Source of the DNA: Apus apus
Taxonomy: Eukaryota; Chordata; Aves; Apodiformes; Apodidae
NCBI RefSeq assembly: GCF_020740795.1
Contig: NC_067287.1
Span: 33,411,501-33,475,500 of the forward strand
Reading direction: 5' to 3'
DNA length: 64,000 nt
Shown: positions 41,350 to 55,654 of the stretch, piece after piece
How the letters are laid out: the number at the start of each line of letters is the position of its first letter
Numbering within the stretch: position 1 is the stretch's first letter
Translations under genes and position numbers: made by a program
The notes under the pieces: generated by a model
The model's database searches: none
What the model was told of the DNA's origin: nothing
What the model saw: the letters and a program-made list of their open reading frames with translations, nothing else

Positions 41350-42055
41350 AAGAGACACATTTTTCCACACTCCAGGAAGAGCAACAGCTCCCCCTGGCGC
41401 CTGCGCCCGGAACACAAGCCCGCCCACGCTCCGGGGAGCGCTCTGGGGACGCGGCCGCCTGACAAAAAAAGGCACGTCCTGCCACGCGCCTAACGCGCTT
41501 CAGGGCGTCATCAAAAAAATAAACAACCCCGGGGCGCCGAGGGAAAGGAACAAATAGTGGGTGAGGAGGCAACCCTTCGTTTTCTGAAAAAAAAAAAAAA
41601 AAAGAAAAAAAAGAAAAATCCTACCGATGAGGGGAAGTAAAGACACGCAGCGAGCGAGGATCGCGGCCCTACGAAGGCCCCCAAGAAGGCCGGGCAGGGC
41701 AGAGCAGACTTGGGGGCTCCCGGGCCCGCCGGCTCTGCCCCCCGCCCCGGGGAGCCCGGCGCGCTGCCCGGCGGAGCGGGCGCCGCGTCGCTCGTGGCGA
41801 AGATCAAGCTGGTAGGTAACCGGGAAGAGCCAGACGAGACGCCTTTGGGATACGGGAAGAAACGCGGGCAGCTTCCCCCGCAGCTGCGGGCAGCCGAGGT
41901 TCATCCTGAGGCATGAGAAAGGTGTCCTGGGGGGACGGGGAAGGGAGGCAGAGAGCGGGGGGTCACGGAGGAAGCGGTGAAAGGGTCTCCTGGTGCCACA
42001 GGACTCGTCCCCTTCGCCCTCCGCTGATGGGGACATAGGAGCTGCCTCAGGGTTC
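41350..42055. promoter_or_regulatory. CpG island, probable promoter of an unidentified transcript
   Basis: This is the only strongly GC- and CpG-rich block in an otherwise AT-rich window. It contains many CG dinucleotides (for example GGACGCGGCCGCCTGAC near 41,446, GCGGAGCGGGCGCCGCGTCG near 41,771) and a central A-rich run (41,587-41,620). CpG islands of this size in birds usually mark promoters. On the plus strand a splice-donor-like CAAGCTG|GTAGGTAAC occurs at 41,812. Open frames exist on both strands (185 codons on minus, 41,500-42,057; 62-70 codons on plus), but they are proline/arginine-rich frames typical of GC-rich DNA and show no known domain. No associated gene was recognised; a first exon in either direction is possible. 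Confidence 0.7.
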
Positions 42056-42883
42056 AATAGGCTGCTTCAAACCCCCTGGAAATCAACAGAAAATTACTAT
42101 TTTGGACAAGGGTAGGGGGTTTTTTGGCAGTCTAGTGGATGGAAGCAGGTCACTGAAGAAATCTAACAAGTCCTAGAAATGACAGGGATATGAGCTAGGA
42201 GTGGGACTATGCCCTTGATTTAATTACTTTAATTATTTTAAATTTATTAAACTGAATTTCCTACAGTAAGATTACTCTCATCTAATCATACAGCTGTGTA
42301 AGACTCATAGTTTAACTTTACAATTCAAACAGATCAGCCTTGTAACAACTAACTGTACAGAGATACTTTCACCTATCAGATATTTTGATTACAAATTGTA
42401 GAATACTACTGAAAAAATATAAATTACCAAGAAATCAAGAATGTAAGTATTAGCCACTCTTTAATGGCTAGCATGTAGAGCTTATGAACTTCAAAGGCAT
42501 GAAGTAATGCCCTCTGGATTTTTACTAAAGTTTCTCTACAGATCACTGTCATGTTCCTCCTCTCCTCCACTTGAAAGAAAAAAAGTTTAGCACACTCAGG
42601 CATTTTCCCATTTGACTAGTTTTTTTCTGTGCAGAAAACTGCATTATATCATTGATTACAACTGCAGTTTCAAGAAAATGGAAAATGAACCATTTCAAAT
42701 ATATACAGTAAAAGCCAAGTGTTTATAAAAACATCTGGTACTGAAGTTAATCCAGTGCTCTCAAGATATTCTTAGCTAGTAGATACTGACAATTTTTGCT
42801 GCTTCAATTAATACGAAATTAGCTATAGAACTACAGTTAATCTTTTATCACTTTTGTGTAGTGAGCCCTTTAGAATGAACTAA

Positions 42884-43123
42884 TATAACTGCAGTGACTC
42901 TTCCAGTTTAAGGCAATGTATCTACTTTCACATCATCTCACCTACAGTATGTCATGAATGCTGCCAATGTCATGGGGATTCCCCCTCACACTTACTGGTG
43001 TGTGAAGCAAGCTGTGCGAAATGTAAACCTTCACTGATGTTGACATTTGTGGCTTTCTGCCACCCAAACCACAAACTTTCTAATCCAGAGGATGTGATCT
43101 CTATAGTTAGGCTGGCTTTCTGA
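42884..43123 (+). other. Cysteine-rich open frame without ATG (hypothetical)
   Basis: An uninterrupted 79-codon frame has ten Cys and several His, with the spacing CHECCQCH ... CEASCAKC ... CHPNH resembling a metal-binding arrangement. It contains no ATG start. An acceptor-like CATCTCACCTACAG occurs at about 42,942-42,955, inside the frame. It does not match RING, ZZ or SWIM spacing that I can verify. It could be an internal exon, an exon relic or chance. Confidence 0.2.
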
Positions 43124-46100
43124 CGTGAGTCATGATTTTAGGCTGTTATGGTTTACTAGATGTCCTTTCCTAGAACTTGAGGAACCCAAGTAACACAAAT
43201 AACATCCCACAAAATAGTCTAAAGATGTTTTCCCAACTAGTAACAAAGCAGCTACAAACAAACAAACCTTGGAGAACAGCCACCATTCAAGAAGTTACTT
43301 CTAAGAAAACATTTATATAAAAACCCAAACACCCTGTACATAGCCAGAACCTAGCTTCTACTTCTCTATCTGAACTAGATTTTAGAACATTTTGCTTTCT
43401 GACATTTTGTAGAAAGTTAGCTGGTTCTCATTTCATCACTAGGACTTGTAACTAGTTGCTGTGACTTGTGGTATCAGAACTGTAACTAGACTGAGTTTCA
43501 GAGAGCAGATTAATTTGCAAAAGCTGGCTGTTAGCAGAGCAATTTCCTACCTTGCATCACTTTCTCCTTGAAGGATACTTGAAGGAAGGCCCTTTAGTGT
43601 CTCAGTGAACTGAGATTAGCCTCTTGAATGTTAAATGAGAAGCAAAATACATTCAATACAGAAGCATCATGCATGATACTAAGGAAATAATGCTTACTAC
43701 TTGATTATTCCATATTTCTGAAGATGGTGCAAGGCTTAATTTGGGGGTGAGAAAGCAATTTTAGCTGTTTGATTGTTTTTAAACAGAGGTCACTAAACAG
43801 AAAAACTATGCTGTTTATTTTTCCAAGAAATAATATATAATAGCATTTTCTGGGAAGTCCACTACCCTCAGAAAGGATGACATGCACAATGCTTTGAGAA
43901 ACCAGCATCAGTTTGACTGTGGAAATATGAAGTAGTTACTTCTTAAAAAGGTAGAAGTAATAATAATTCCACAATTCTAAGGTATCCCAGGAAGTTGAAT
44001 TTTTAAATCAATTTGTGCACAGTAAGCCATTCCTCAAAAAAGGACAAGTAGGATGTGGGAAACACCCACCACCAATGGAAGCTACTAACAAGACCACCAC
44101 CTAAACATCATAATCTGAACTTTAAAACAAGAAAAATATATTGCTTATTGGAAGGAATTCCATTGCATCCCAGCTTATTTTTTCCTTGTTTTAGATAACT
44201 GTAGTATTACTTTTATACTCCACACACAGGATTTCTTAGAGACCAAAAAAACCAAATTCAATGAATTATAAGATGCCCTGAACATTAAGTACTACAAAAA
44301 CTAACTCTTTGCTGCTCAGTGCTAAGAGTAACATGGATGTTAAATCTTCTCAAACAGAGAAACTGATGTGGCGAGTGTAGATGCATTTCAGAGAACAGCC
44401 ATATACTTGTAAAATGGTCACTATTTCTTATTTGCAAGTTTTTAATCTTCAATCAAGTAAAGTACTCAAATGTAAAATGCAGAAAGTCTTTATATTCTTG
44501 AAAGACCTGTTGGGTAACTGTTCTTACTCAAGAGGTGTAATAAATTAAGACAGACTAATTTAAACACTATTCCTGAATGAAATTATATCCAATGTGCTAT
44601 TTTCAAATGTGCAATAGTAAAAACAGGATAGAAAAAACCCTATTCATAGTATCAGGCATGTTCTGTAATGTCTGCTACTGTTTCCTGACAGTTAATTGCT
44701 CATAAGAAGAGCTAAGTCTCCAAATAATACACTGTAACCACTCAGCCATTTTCAATCACGTCCAGGTGGCTAAGCCCAAGAATTCCTAAGTCTAACAATT
44801 ATTTCCTAAATGGTAACATAATAGATAAGTATCATTTTAGTTTTCTTTAGGTCTAGATTGCCAGTAAGTGCAATGAAGATTTAAACCTCAAGACCCTCAA
44901 CAAATGTAAATATAAAGCCAACTGAAAAAGAAATACTTTTATTTCCATTTGGTTGCCAGCTGTTGACTAAACAGAACAAAAAGTGATGTGCAATAACAAC
45001 CTGTAATTTTTGAAGTTTTATTCCAAGAATCTAAGAAAAATAGAAATAATTTGAATGTCAGTCAGATTTGCAACTTGGCTTTTTCCAATTATCTTTCTTT
45101 GTACTTCGAAAGAAATCCAAATGGGATAGCATGTCTAACAACTTATTTCAAACAAACAAAACAATATTCTCTAACCACACATACTTGAACTCATCTTCAA
45201 ATGGGTAATCTAGATAGCTGGGCTTTTGTGTTTTCTAAGATGACAAGTTGAACTTTAGTCAATTTCAGGGTTCCTGAACTATGGTTAAAATACTGAATTG
45301 TGGCTTTTGTGAAGCTTAGAAAAAGGCTTGACAAGTACTAGTGTTACAGTTAAGAATAGGCCACTGCACCCTGAAGTTTAGCTTATGCTCTTCTAGATCA
45401 CAATATCCTCCTGTTCTTCTACGTGGATTTACATACTTCAGAGTTTATTTGTAGCCAGAATTGATGCCTCTGTCTGCATAGCACTGGGCAGATACAGAAA
45501 GAATCTTTTGTTTGTTCTCAGAGCCACAGGAAGTCTGAGAATGAAAGAATGGAGGACAGAGAGATTAGACAGAATGACAAACCCTGAAATAAAATTCTGT
45601 GGGTACCCCTTTCCAATGTTAACAGAATCAATTTACACAAGGAATAATCTTAGCCACAGTAACCAAGAAACAGGAATTGGGTTTCCTGTGGACACAGAAA
45701 TCTTTCTTTAGTAGAAATGAAACAGAGAATGTGATTGAAATAGAGTTTGTAAACTTAAGGATGATATTATTTCATCATTGGAATTAGGGTGATGACAGAA
45801 ATTCACATTTTTAGTGATATTTAGCAAATAACTGTTGAGAGGTAGGCTCTTAAATGATGTATGACTTCAAAGACGTTCAAATAAAAGTTAAATCACTGCT
45901 GAGTTTTTAAAACTTTTATTATATTGCGTGAGCCATAACAATTTACAAATCTTAGGTAAATTTTCAGCAACAGATACACTGATACTGTGGTAAATACAGA
46001 GATGAAAAGATACCTCTGACAAAATATAAAAAGGTAGAAATATTTAAAACCAGGAAGCTGAATATCAATAATATTTTACACAAATGATATCGATATTATA

Positions 46101-46727
46101 GTGTTTTGAAAATGCTTGCCAAGGTAATGAAGAGTTTGTTGAACATAGGCTCTAGGGTGAAAGGTGGAGAGCACAGGCAATGCCATGAGTTCACCAACTT
46201 TCAGCACCTCAGAGCCAGGCTTTTTATGAAAGCCATGCTGTAACAAGCACTTAAAAATGTCTTTCTACACAGTAAGATGTAAAAATGTTACTGTTCTAAT
46301 ATGGACTGAAGTGCAACAAGTGGTTCAAAGGATCTGAATCCGTTAACTGAAGAATCAAGCACCAGTACATTATGAGGAGGGGGAATACAGAAATGTTCCT
46401 GTCTTAAAGTGACCAAATAAAATTAATTTCTTAAAATAATTTTCAAGCTAAAAGTCCTAATACTAAAAGCAATGACAGTTTTCCCCTGACAGTCTTAAAA
46501 AAAATAAAAATATGAAGCCATTACTTTGTTATCAGAACACACTACTGCTTTTAAAAGAAAATTAAGCTCAGATTAAAGTCATTTAAACTATCTTTCATAT
46601 AAATTATTTAACACAAGTGTAGGTGCCTACACTTAGAAGTGTGGCATGAATTAGTCCCAGCTACTATAAAAGAATGCTCATTTGTAACTGTAGGCACAGT
46701 ATTGTGTTTTATGTAATTCCACTGAAT

Positions 46728-46750
46728 AAAAAAAAAAAAAAAAAAAAAAA
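46728..46750 (+). repeat. Homopolymer A23 preceded by AATAAA
   Basis: The run follows ACTGAATAAA directly, like the tail of a retroposed transcript on the plus strand. No coding sequence was recognised upstream. Confidence 0.9.
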
Positions 46751-47647
46751 TCCAGAAGCTTGGGTTATATAAAAAATGTGGATTATCCTCCAAATTTAAG
46801 TAAAAAGTGGTAAGTACCTGTCTCCATACACTTTCTAATTCTACTGGCAAAAAAGGTTAGCAGCTGAAAAATTATTTTTATCATTATAATAGTTTTCATA
46901 ATAATATAAACATATATTAGTATGTTTACAGAAGTTAAAATTCCAGTTAGTTTCATACCTGTAAATCCAGTGACTCCGAGACGCTTTCTCTTGACTTACA
47001 AAGTTGAATAAGGTCCCGTATGTGCATTTAAAAAAAATACTACTGTTCAGAATGCTAAAGATATATTTTTTTAATTTCTTTTCAGACATAAAATACAAAA
47101 AAAACCCAGGGTTTACGACAATCATCATCATCAACATGCAGGACCAGTATTCCAACATAAAAAACACTAGAGCCGCCTTCTCGAATATTAAAAAAGCTAC
47201 ATAATTTGAAGTATGAATTGAAGGGTTTTTTGGCTAACAGAAAAAAAACCCATAATGTGCTTTCAGATAGTTGGGTGCCCCACTGATAAAATAAGTCTGA
47301 TGAAAGACAAAGGCACTTCAGCAGGCTAATTAATTTATCCTCAGATTTTCCTAATATGCAGTACTAGGCAACAGACAGAGTGTACTGCCTTTTAATTTGC
47401 ACAGTGTTAGATGAGAAATATTGTTAACCTGTTTCACCTTTTAACTAATGAGAAGAGTTCAGACTGGTGCCCATTCATTTCATCCTCTTTGGTACAAATT
47501 ACTGCATAAAAACACAGCAACAACTAAATGTTTTCATTTGTAGATCCTACATTATATTTTGTGCATCACTTTTAGGTCTACATTGGCAAATAAATAATCA
47601 TCAAATCAGTTGTGCTTTCAAGTTTGTAAGATACCAGAGTTGTGGGG

Positions 47648-47682
47648 TTTTTGTTTGTTTGTTTTGTTTTTGTTTTGTTTTA
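47648..47682 (+). repeat. (GTTT)n simple repeat
   Basis: GTTTGTTTGTTTTGTTTTTG units form an imperfect tetranucleotide repeat. Confidence 0.85.
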
Positions 47683-48748
47683 TTTCCCTGACAGTACTGT
47701 AAGATTTTTCCTTGTTAAGTGATTCTCCTCCATATTCTTAAAAAATAAACAACATTTCTGTAATATGTAGCATTTGGTAACCTGAATATTACTGTAGATT
47801 AGCTTATTCTAGGTAGCATACCGACATTCACATGCAGGCAGCTGCACACTATTTAGCTTGATCACTTCCCTTAACATATGATACGTTAAAGTACTGACCT
47901 ACCACATGAATTCACTGCAGACACAAGCCCTGGCTAACTCCATTAACCACCTTGTCAAAAGCACACAAGACCTGGAACTGGGATTCCCTTCTGGAAGAAG
48001 AATTTGAACACAATGTATTGCAACTACAGCAGGGACACTGGCCTGAAGTTTATTAACCACCTTCCACCTTATAAATATTACAGAATTCTGTCTTGAGTCT
48101 TCTGTATCTACCTAACACCTTTCACTTTAAACTTTACGGGCACATATGTGGGTTATTTTTTTTGCAAAAGCTGACAGCTCGAGAAGCATCTTGTGAAAAA
48201 CAGAGACATGATGCTTGCAAACATTTGTGTTCTGCAAAAAGAATCAATTCCACCAAAGCACAAATACATAATCAATTTGGAAACAAGCATCAGAAAGAAG
48301 CTGTATCCTTTCCAGTTTTCCCACTCATTCCCCTCTCTTCAGAGGGGGATTACTTTAAAGGTGCTTCAGGCATGGCCCACTTCTCCTCAAGGTAATCAAC
48401 CATCAGATTCAGGTAAGTCAAAACCTTTGAATCTTTCACGGGTCTTTTTGAGGGCAGTTTCCCATGAATCCTTGCTACTTTTTGTACAGACCTAATTTTA
48501 AGCACTAGCATTTTTGCACCCTGTTAGTGCTGCAATACTGAGCCAACAACAACAAATATTTTTAAAAATTTAACAATTCTATAAATACGTATGTTGAAAT
48601 CCTATATAGAAGTACAGACTAGCATTAGTCTTTCCCACATGTTACACAGCAGGTATGTTATCCCTGGAATTAAAAGTTTTAGAACTCAGTTTACACAAAC
48701 TCATTTTTTAATGTTTTAAAACTGTAAAAAACTCCAGCTTATAACAGG

Positions 48749-49516
48749 TGTCCTGCTTTGAGCCAGGATGAAGCCCATTTTCTTTTTTCTGATTATTATT
48801 TTTTTTCTTCAGTGAACTCCTTTAAGCAGCATGCTTGCTGAAAGTAACAGCAAGTTTTCCAGCTGGTGGACTGATAATGTTGGAATGTTTATAGGTACTG
48901 CTGAGAGACCAAGGACGCTTTGCTCCACTTGTCAGATCTGCTGCTTCGGACACTGAAGAAGCAGAAGAGTCCTATCTACAACCCTCCTGCAGGGAGGAGT
49001 GGACTAGGCAGATGGCAAAACTAGCCAAAGAGAGTATGCCATCCCTTAGACATGTGACATTCACTATAAATTCAGAGATCACGGAAGTCAACCCCTTCTT
49101 TTTCCTTTTCTCTTTCATCCATGGTCAGCATCCAGGGACAACTTGGTCTATCCATCTTGTTTGAACCCCTGGCCCATGTGCTCCTGACCCTCGTATCTCT
49201 GCCCTCAGCTCCTGTCTGCTCTGCTATCTCCAGAAATGGCCCAGGATTTTTTGGGACTGCTCACAGCCAGCTAAGGAGTGCTGTGGGAGTTGCTGGGAGT
49301 GGGAGGAGGTGATGGGGATTTTGCACTTTCAACCTATTTGTATATATTTGTCCATATTTTCTTTTATGATTAGTATTTAGTTTAAGCTGCCTAGCTTAGT
49401 TTTCAATCTGGAAGCCTTTCTCCTTATTCTCCCTCTTTTTTCCCTATCTGGGTAGAGGGGGAGGGGATCAAGAGCATTATTATAATTTGTTTAATTGCCT
49501 GACTTTAACTGTGACA
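48749..49516 (+). mobile_element. Solo LTR of an avian endogenous retrovirus
   Basis: The 768-bp block begins TGTCCTGCTTTGAGCCAGGA and ends CTTTAACTGTGACA, so it has the TG...CA ends of an LTR. It is bounded by an imperfect 5-bp target duplication: ACAGG at 48,744-48,748 and ATAGG at 49,517-49,521. The start resembles avian ERVL-like LTRs as I remember them; the family name was not checked. No gag, pol or env sequence flanks it, so it is a recombined solo LTR. Composition is mosaic, with a G/C-richer middle (about 48,900-49,310) and T-rich end. The 63-codon open frame inside (49,121-49,312) has no recognised meaning. Confidence 0.7.
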
Positions 49517-49771
49517 ATAGGTAATAGAGGTTTCCAGAGCATAAATTCCAACTTACAGCTGGAACAGTAAGACAATAAATTCTGTAAATACTGAATAAAA
49601 ATATGAAGTATAATGATAATAATTTTAGAGTTATACAGTTTTTTAAATCCAAACTTTAGTGCCTACAGGCATCAGCAGTTTTCCCATAGCATTTATCTTT
49701 GCAGGTACAACTGCAGCAATAATTTCTGTCTACAGAATAGTTTTCATTTGACATAGAAAACAAGTTATGTA

Positions 49772-49777
49772 TTTATT
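49772..49777 (-). promoter_or_regulatory. Candidate distal poly(A) signal of FAM171B
   Basis: AATAAA on the minus strand lies in AAAAATAAATACATAAC, followed by a T-rich tract. It lies about 3.15 kb past the stop codon, a length compatible with the long 3' UTRs of this family. This is positional inference only. Confidence 0.25.
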
Positions 49778-50580
49778 TTTAATATAAAACTAGACTTTAA
49801 AAACACATTTTAAAGTGTTACAAGCAGCGTAAGGCATTATGTGATAAATGTCAGCAAGTTAAAGATAAGTTGACAGATGCGATCAACAAAGCAAAGACCT
49901 CTGTTGCCTGACTGGCATGGATAGAAGCAACAGCTAACAACAGCCTTGGAAATGGTATTGCCAGAACTGCAGCATGTCCTCTCCAGAAAATAATCTAAAT
50001 AATCTGCCAAAAGAAACACCTACACTCTCATTTGGGAAGGGAGCAGCTGCTGTCTAGTAGAAAAATCATTCCTGTATATGATGAGATGCCTATTAATTCT
50101 TTCTTCCTACTCCTGGGAAGCCTAGCAGCAAGAAAGTCTGGCAAGATCTGTTCCACTCTGACTTGCTTTGTTGGCTAAAAGCTGAAGTGCATCACTGATG
50201 CACAGGTTTTAAAGGGGCCATTCTGCATTACTACTCTATGTACAAGGTAAAATCGTGCCTAAACCCAGGCAGCCAATAGCTCCTTTAGAATGATGGTACA
50301 GAACCAAACTCTGCTTTTTGCTCTTGACCAGCTAGCCAAGCAGACAACAATCACTACATCAGCACAGCTTTAGGCACCATTACTTCAAAGTCTCCAACTT
50401 ATAACTGATTTTTTTACCATTTCCAATCCTTTTCCTTTGGTGACCAGATACTACTGTGACACAGAACAAGAATGCTGGAGTGCAAATCTTCATTCCTTTG
50501 AACTCTCATTAATAAAGCCATTTACAGTAGTCTGTATTTTTTTAGTGACACAAGTAAGTTTGGGGAATTAGATCGTTTTG

Positions 50581-50610
50581 GTATATATAGTATATATAGT
50601 ATATATAGTA
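50581..50610 (+). repeat. 9-bp minisatellite (GTATATATA)x3
   Basis: Three perfect tandem copies of GTATATATA plus a partial fourth (GTA). Confidence 0.95.
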
Positions 50611-52817
50611 AAAAATACATTAAAAATCAAAATATTTAAGTTACTGTAAGTGAACAAAAAATATTCAAGAAGAGACATATCAATTGAATATTAACACCTC
50701 AAAACAACGAGATTGTCAGGGATGTTCTATTATGTTCAATAGAATATATATAAAAAAGGAGCCATTAGAACTGATGCAACTTTAAGAGCAGGGCAATATT
50801 TCAGAAGAAATGTGCATCTACACAAGACATACAAATTGACTCCTACTACTGTATATATCACAGGTTGACGATTAGAGTATTTGGGTCTAGAGAGTTAGTC
50901 ACACAAAATCCAGTGGAACTGCATATAGAAAAAAGGTATTGTGAAAATGTATTCAGTATAGGAATACTGAATTACAGTTACCTAAAAAGACTACCAAAGG
51001 CATGCCAATGTGACTAGCCATCTTTACCTCCAGAGTACATGAATCATATAACTAAAGCAGATTACTTTGGCCAATTTAATTACAGACTTAGTTGCACCCA
51101 CCTCAAACTTATTTTGCACTTCCAAACTTGTGAACTCAACAGGAATATAATATTTTGTTTGTGAAGCAACTGCACACCAGAAGAAGTGGGACTGACGTAT
51201 ATTGCTAGTACCACTTTGGTTACCTTGCATATTCTTCTAGAAACAGGACCAGACAACTGACAAACCCAACATAACAGACATTTTACAGTAAAGTTTCCTG
51301 AGTGAATATTCCCAGAAGCCCAGCTGCATAGGATATTTCCCAACTCTTGAGTGCACTACTACAGGGCCTACAACTGTGTACACCTCACTCCACAATTCAG
51401 TATCAGGCATTGTATGTTGGGGTCTTGATATAGGACCTTAACCAGGCTCTAAGGGAAATATTTATAAAGCCTTCTTCTGGGATGATTTATAATCAAACTG
51501 CCAAAGCCAAAATGCTGGAACTTATTTCATCAGAGAAACAGCTTAAAAGCCACAGAAAGACATCCTATACACTATATGAAGCACATGAAGGGATGTACCT
51601 ACTTTTCTGTTAGCCAAAGTTGAAACAATCACTTTTACAAGATGAACATAAAAAATAAAGAATATTCTGATGGCCTTTTCCTTCCTCTATACATACCTTA
51701 GTTACATTTCATGCATTCATGACTTTTGGTAAATTTAACTCTGAGTCATAAGTAGTATTTAAATTGCATTATAAACCAAATTTTGCTATCTGCTCTCTCA
51801 CGCCCATGAAAACTCCAACTTTTAAAGCCTGTTTAACCCCTCTGCAATGCACAATCTAGACAAAAGTAGCTCAGGCTGACCAAATGTAGGCACATAACAC
51901 CCCGACGATGTTCCATTTTAAAAAATATAAAATGCAATAGAGCCAAACTTCCCTGGAAAATAAACTATTTCAAAAGCATAATTTGTCTAAACTTGGATAC
52001 TTTTCCAATATGGGCCGAACTCTTAACTTATAAATTTGCAGGGATTCAAGACTGTGTTGTGGAGCACAACTGGCCCGACTGCATGTAGAAGAGAAGATGT
52101 TAACTGACAGCGAAGCAAAACAAGACACTGGGGCCAGCAGCAGCAGCAGCTTCCAATGCTAACAGCACCAGTCCTTTTCTGCCAGATGTGGCCACTTCAA
52201 AGCAGATGCCAGTCTTCAATGTCCACAGTTTGTAACAAAACAGGTTAAAACAGAGCAGACGGGCAGCATCTTCAGACAGCAAGGATCATTAACTGCAGCA
52301 GCCACAGCGCCTGTCCATTTCCCCCCTTCTGCCACTGCTACATGGAAAGGGAACCTTTTGCACATGGATGGGCACACAGGGAGGGCAGTAATGCTAGAGA
52401 GCTCTGCTTGTAAATCCAACAGAGCTCATCTGCTGGTGTCATGGGACTAAGTGATGAAACATTTTACCTTATACAAAGAAGTAACAGATCCCTAGAAAAC
52501 TTCACATATAAAATACTGTACAGACAGTTACACTGATTAGGAAAAAGGCTGAGGAGCAGCTTTAACCAGTCTACTAATGCATTAGCAACGAGTACAAAAA
52601 AATTAAAACACGTGCCTACGTTTCTCTCCATGCATTCCCAGAGGTGTGTCCAAGAATGACTGGCTAATTAAAATGTGGGCCTTCCCTATACTGCCAGCAA
52701 AATTAGGAACTGGAAAATTTTCATAGTAGCATTTCCCTGTTCTCAATTCACATTGAGTATCAATTGCCCAGATGAAGCTTAGCAACTCAAAAGGTGTATT
52801 AAAAAAAATTCACAATT

Positions 52818-52823
52818 TTTATT
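52818..52823 (-). promoter_or_regulatory. Candidate proximal poly(A) signal of FAM171B
   Basis: AATAAA on the minus strand, about 110 bases past the stop codon, is followed within 15 bases by a run of T, a plausible downstream U-rich element. It would give a very short 3' UTR. Hexamers are common in AT-rich DNA, so use of this site is unproven. Confidence 0.3.
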
Positions 52824-52932
52824 GGTACTTGAAAACAACTTTTCCCTTGTAAATCCAACACTGCAGAATTACACAAGCAGCCAAGAGGTCAATAAACAGC
52901 AGGGAGAGCAACAACACAAAGCACATGGTGTT

Positions 52933-54324
<1,392 letters not shown>

Positions 54325-54541
54325 CTATCACAGCTGAAGATGATATTTTGGTTAACAAGTTACACTGTAATGTGACATCACAAACTTACAACAAAGTTCT
54401 ATAATAACTGTCATTTTTTAAGAAATATTAGGCTACACATTACAGTTTAGCTAAGGGAACAAGTCTCAATTTCCAACACACAATTCTATCAACCTTCAAT
54501 ATTATTTATGCTGAACTTACTAGAGGCTCTCTTTTTGCTTA

Positions 54542-54721
<180 letters not shown>

Positions 54722-55456
54722 TTATGCAGAGATGTAACTAAAATTCAACTGCATTTTTCCAGTGATTTTGTGTTCCTCTGGCAGTACTGTTCATCCTTCT
54801 CTTTCCACCTTGCTGCTTCAGCAAACTATAAAATATACATACAGAGGTTACAATATATTGCATCTTCAAAGGTTTATCTCAAGGACTAAAGCCTTACGGT
54901 GACATCTCCTCAATTCCATTGGTATTAGTTGTCCAAACTGACTTAGAAACATGGTCTACATTTTCTATGTAGTGTTTCTGTCAGAAAGTGCCGTCTCTTT
55001 TTAAATTTTGACAACATATTTCTCTGGTAAGTATCCCTCCCTTCACATGAAATTGCAAAACATGCAACAAGCCTGTCTGAAACAGAATCTACTGGGAGCC
55101 GGTTTACCCAAGATTGTGTTTCTTGTTGTATTTCCTCCTGTCGTATATGATCCTCAACAGGAAGGAATACAGTTGCACTGATTTTTAGCTCTCCATACTC
55201 CCAGTTCCCTGGTAGGCGTCTTCCAAAAGATGGCAATAGTATAAACATATAAGTTCAAATACAGTCTGGACCTTTCCCCCTATAGCACTTGAAGTTCTAG
55301 GAGATGGTTATGTGCACAAAGGCACTCCATCAGGATTCACAGAAAAGTTACCCAGCTGTTCAAATGCCATGTCATTCTTTCCTTTGTGTGGCTAAAAATC
55401 CATGAAACTGACAGCCTCATGACACATTGTTACTCAGACCACTCAGCAAGTTCTTA

Positions 55457-55654
<198 letters not shown>

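Larger units (their letters stand above)
43124..48743. other. Non-coding AT-rich sequence between the cysteine-rich frame and the solo LTR
   Basis: No intact gene was recognised. A frame at 48,093-48,395 contains CKHLC and is discussed as a doubtful ZSWIM2 trace. Simple repeats lie at 46.7 and 47.6 kb. Confidence 0.55.
49760..52932 (-). other. FAM171B: Probable 3' UTR of FAM171B (extent uncertain)
   Basis: Immediately downstream of the TAA the minus strand is AT-rich and free of repeats or coding signs, as expected for a long brain-type 3' UTR. Candidate AATAAA hexamers on the minus strand are seen at 52,818-52,823 and 49,772-49,777. The lower boundary is a guess set by the second hexamer. 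Longer forms would run into the LTR at 48.7-49.5 kb. Confidence 0.35.

Noticed and set aside
41500..42057. 185-codon minus-strand open frame in the CpG island
   Set aside because: Proline-, arginine- and leucine-rich with a homopolymer Phe run. Long frames are expected in GC-rich DNA with few stops, and no domain or splice support was seen.
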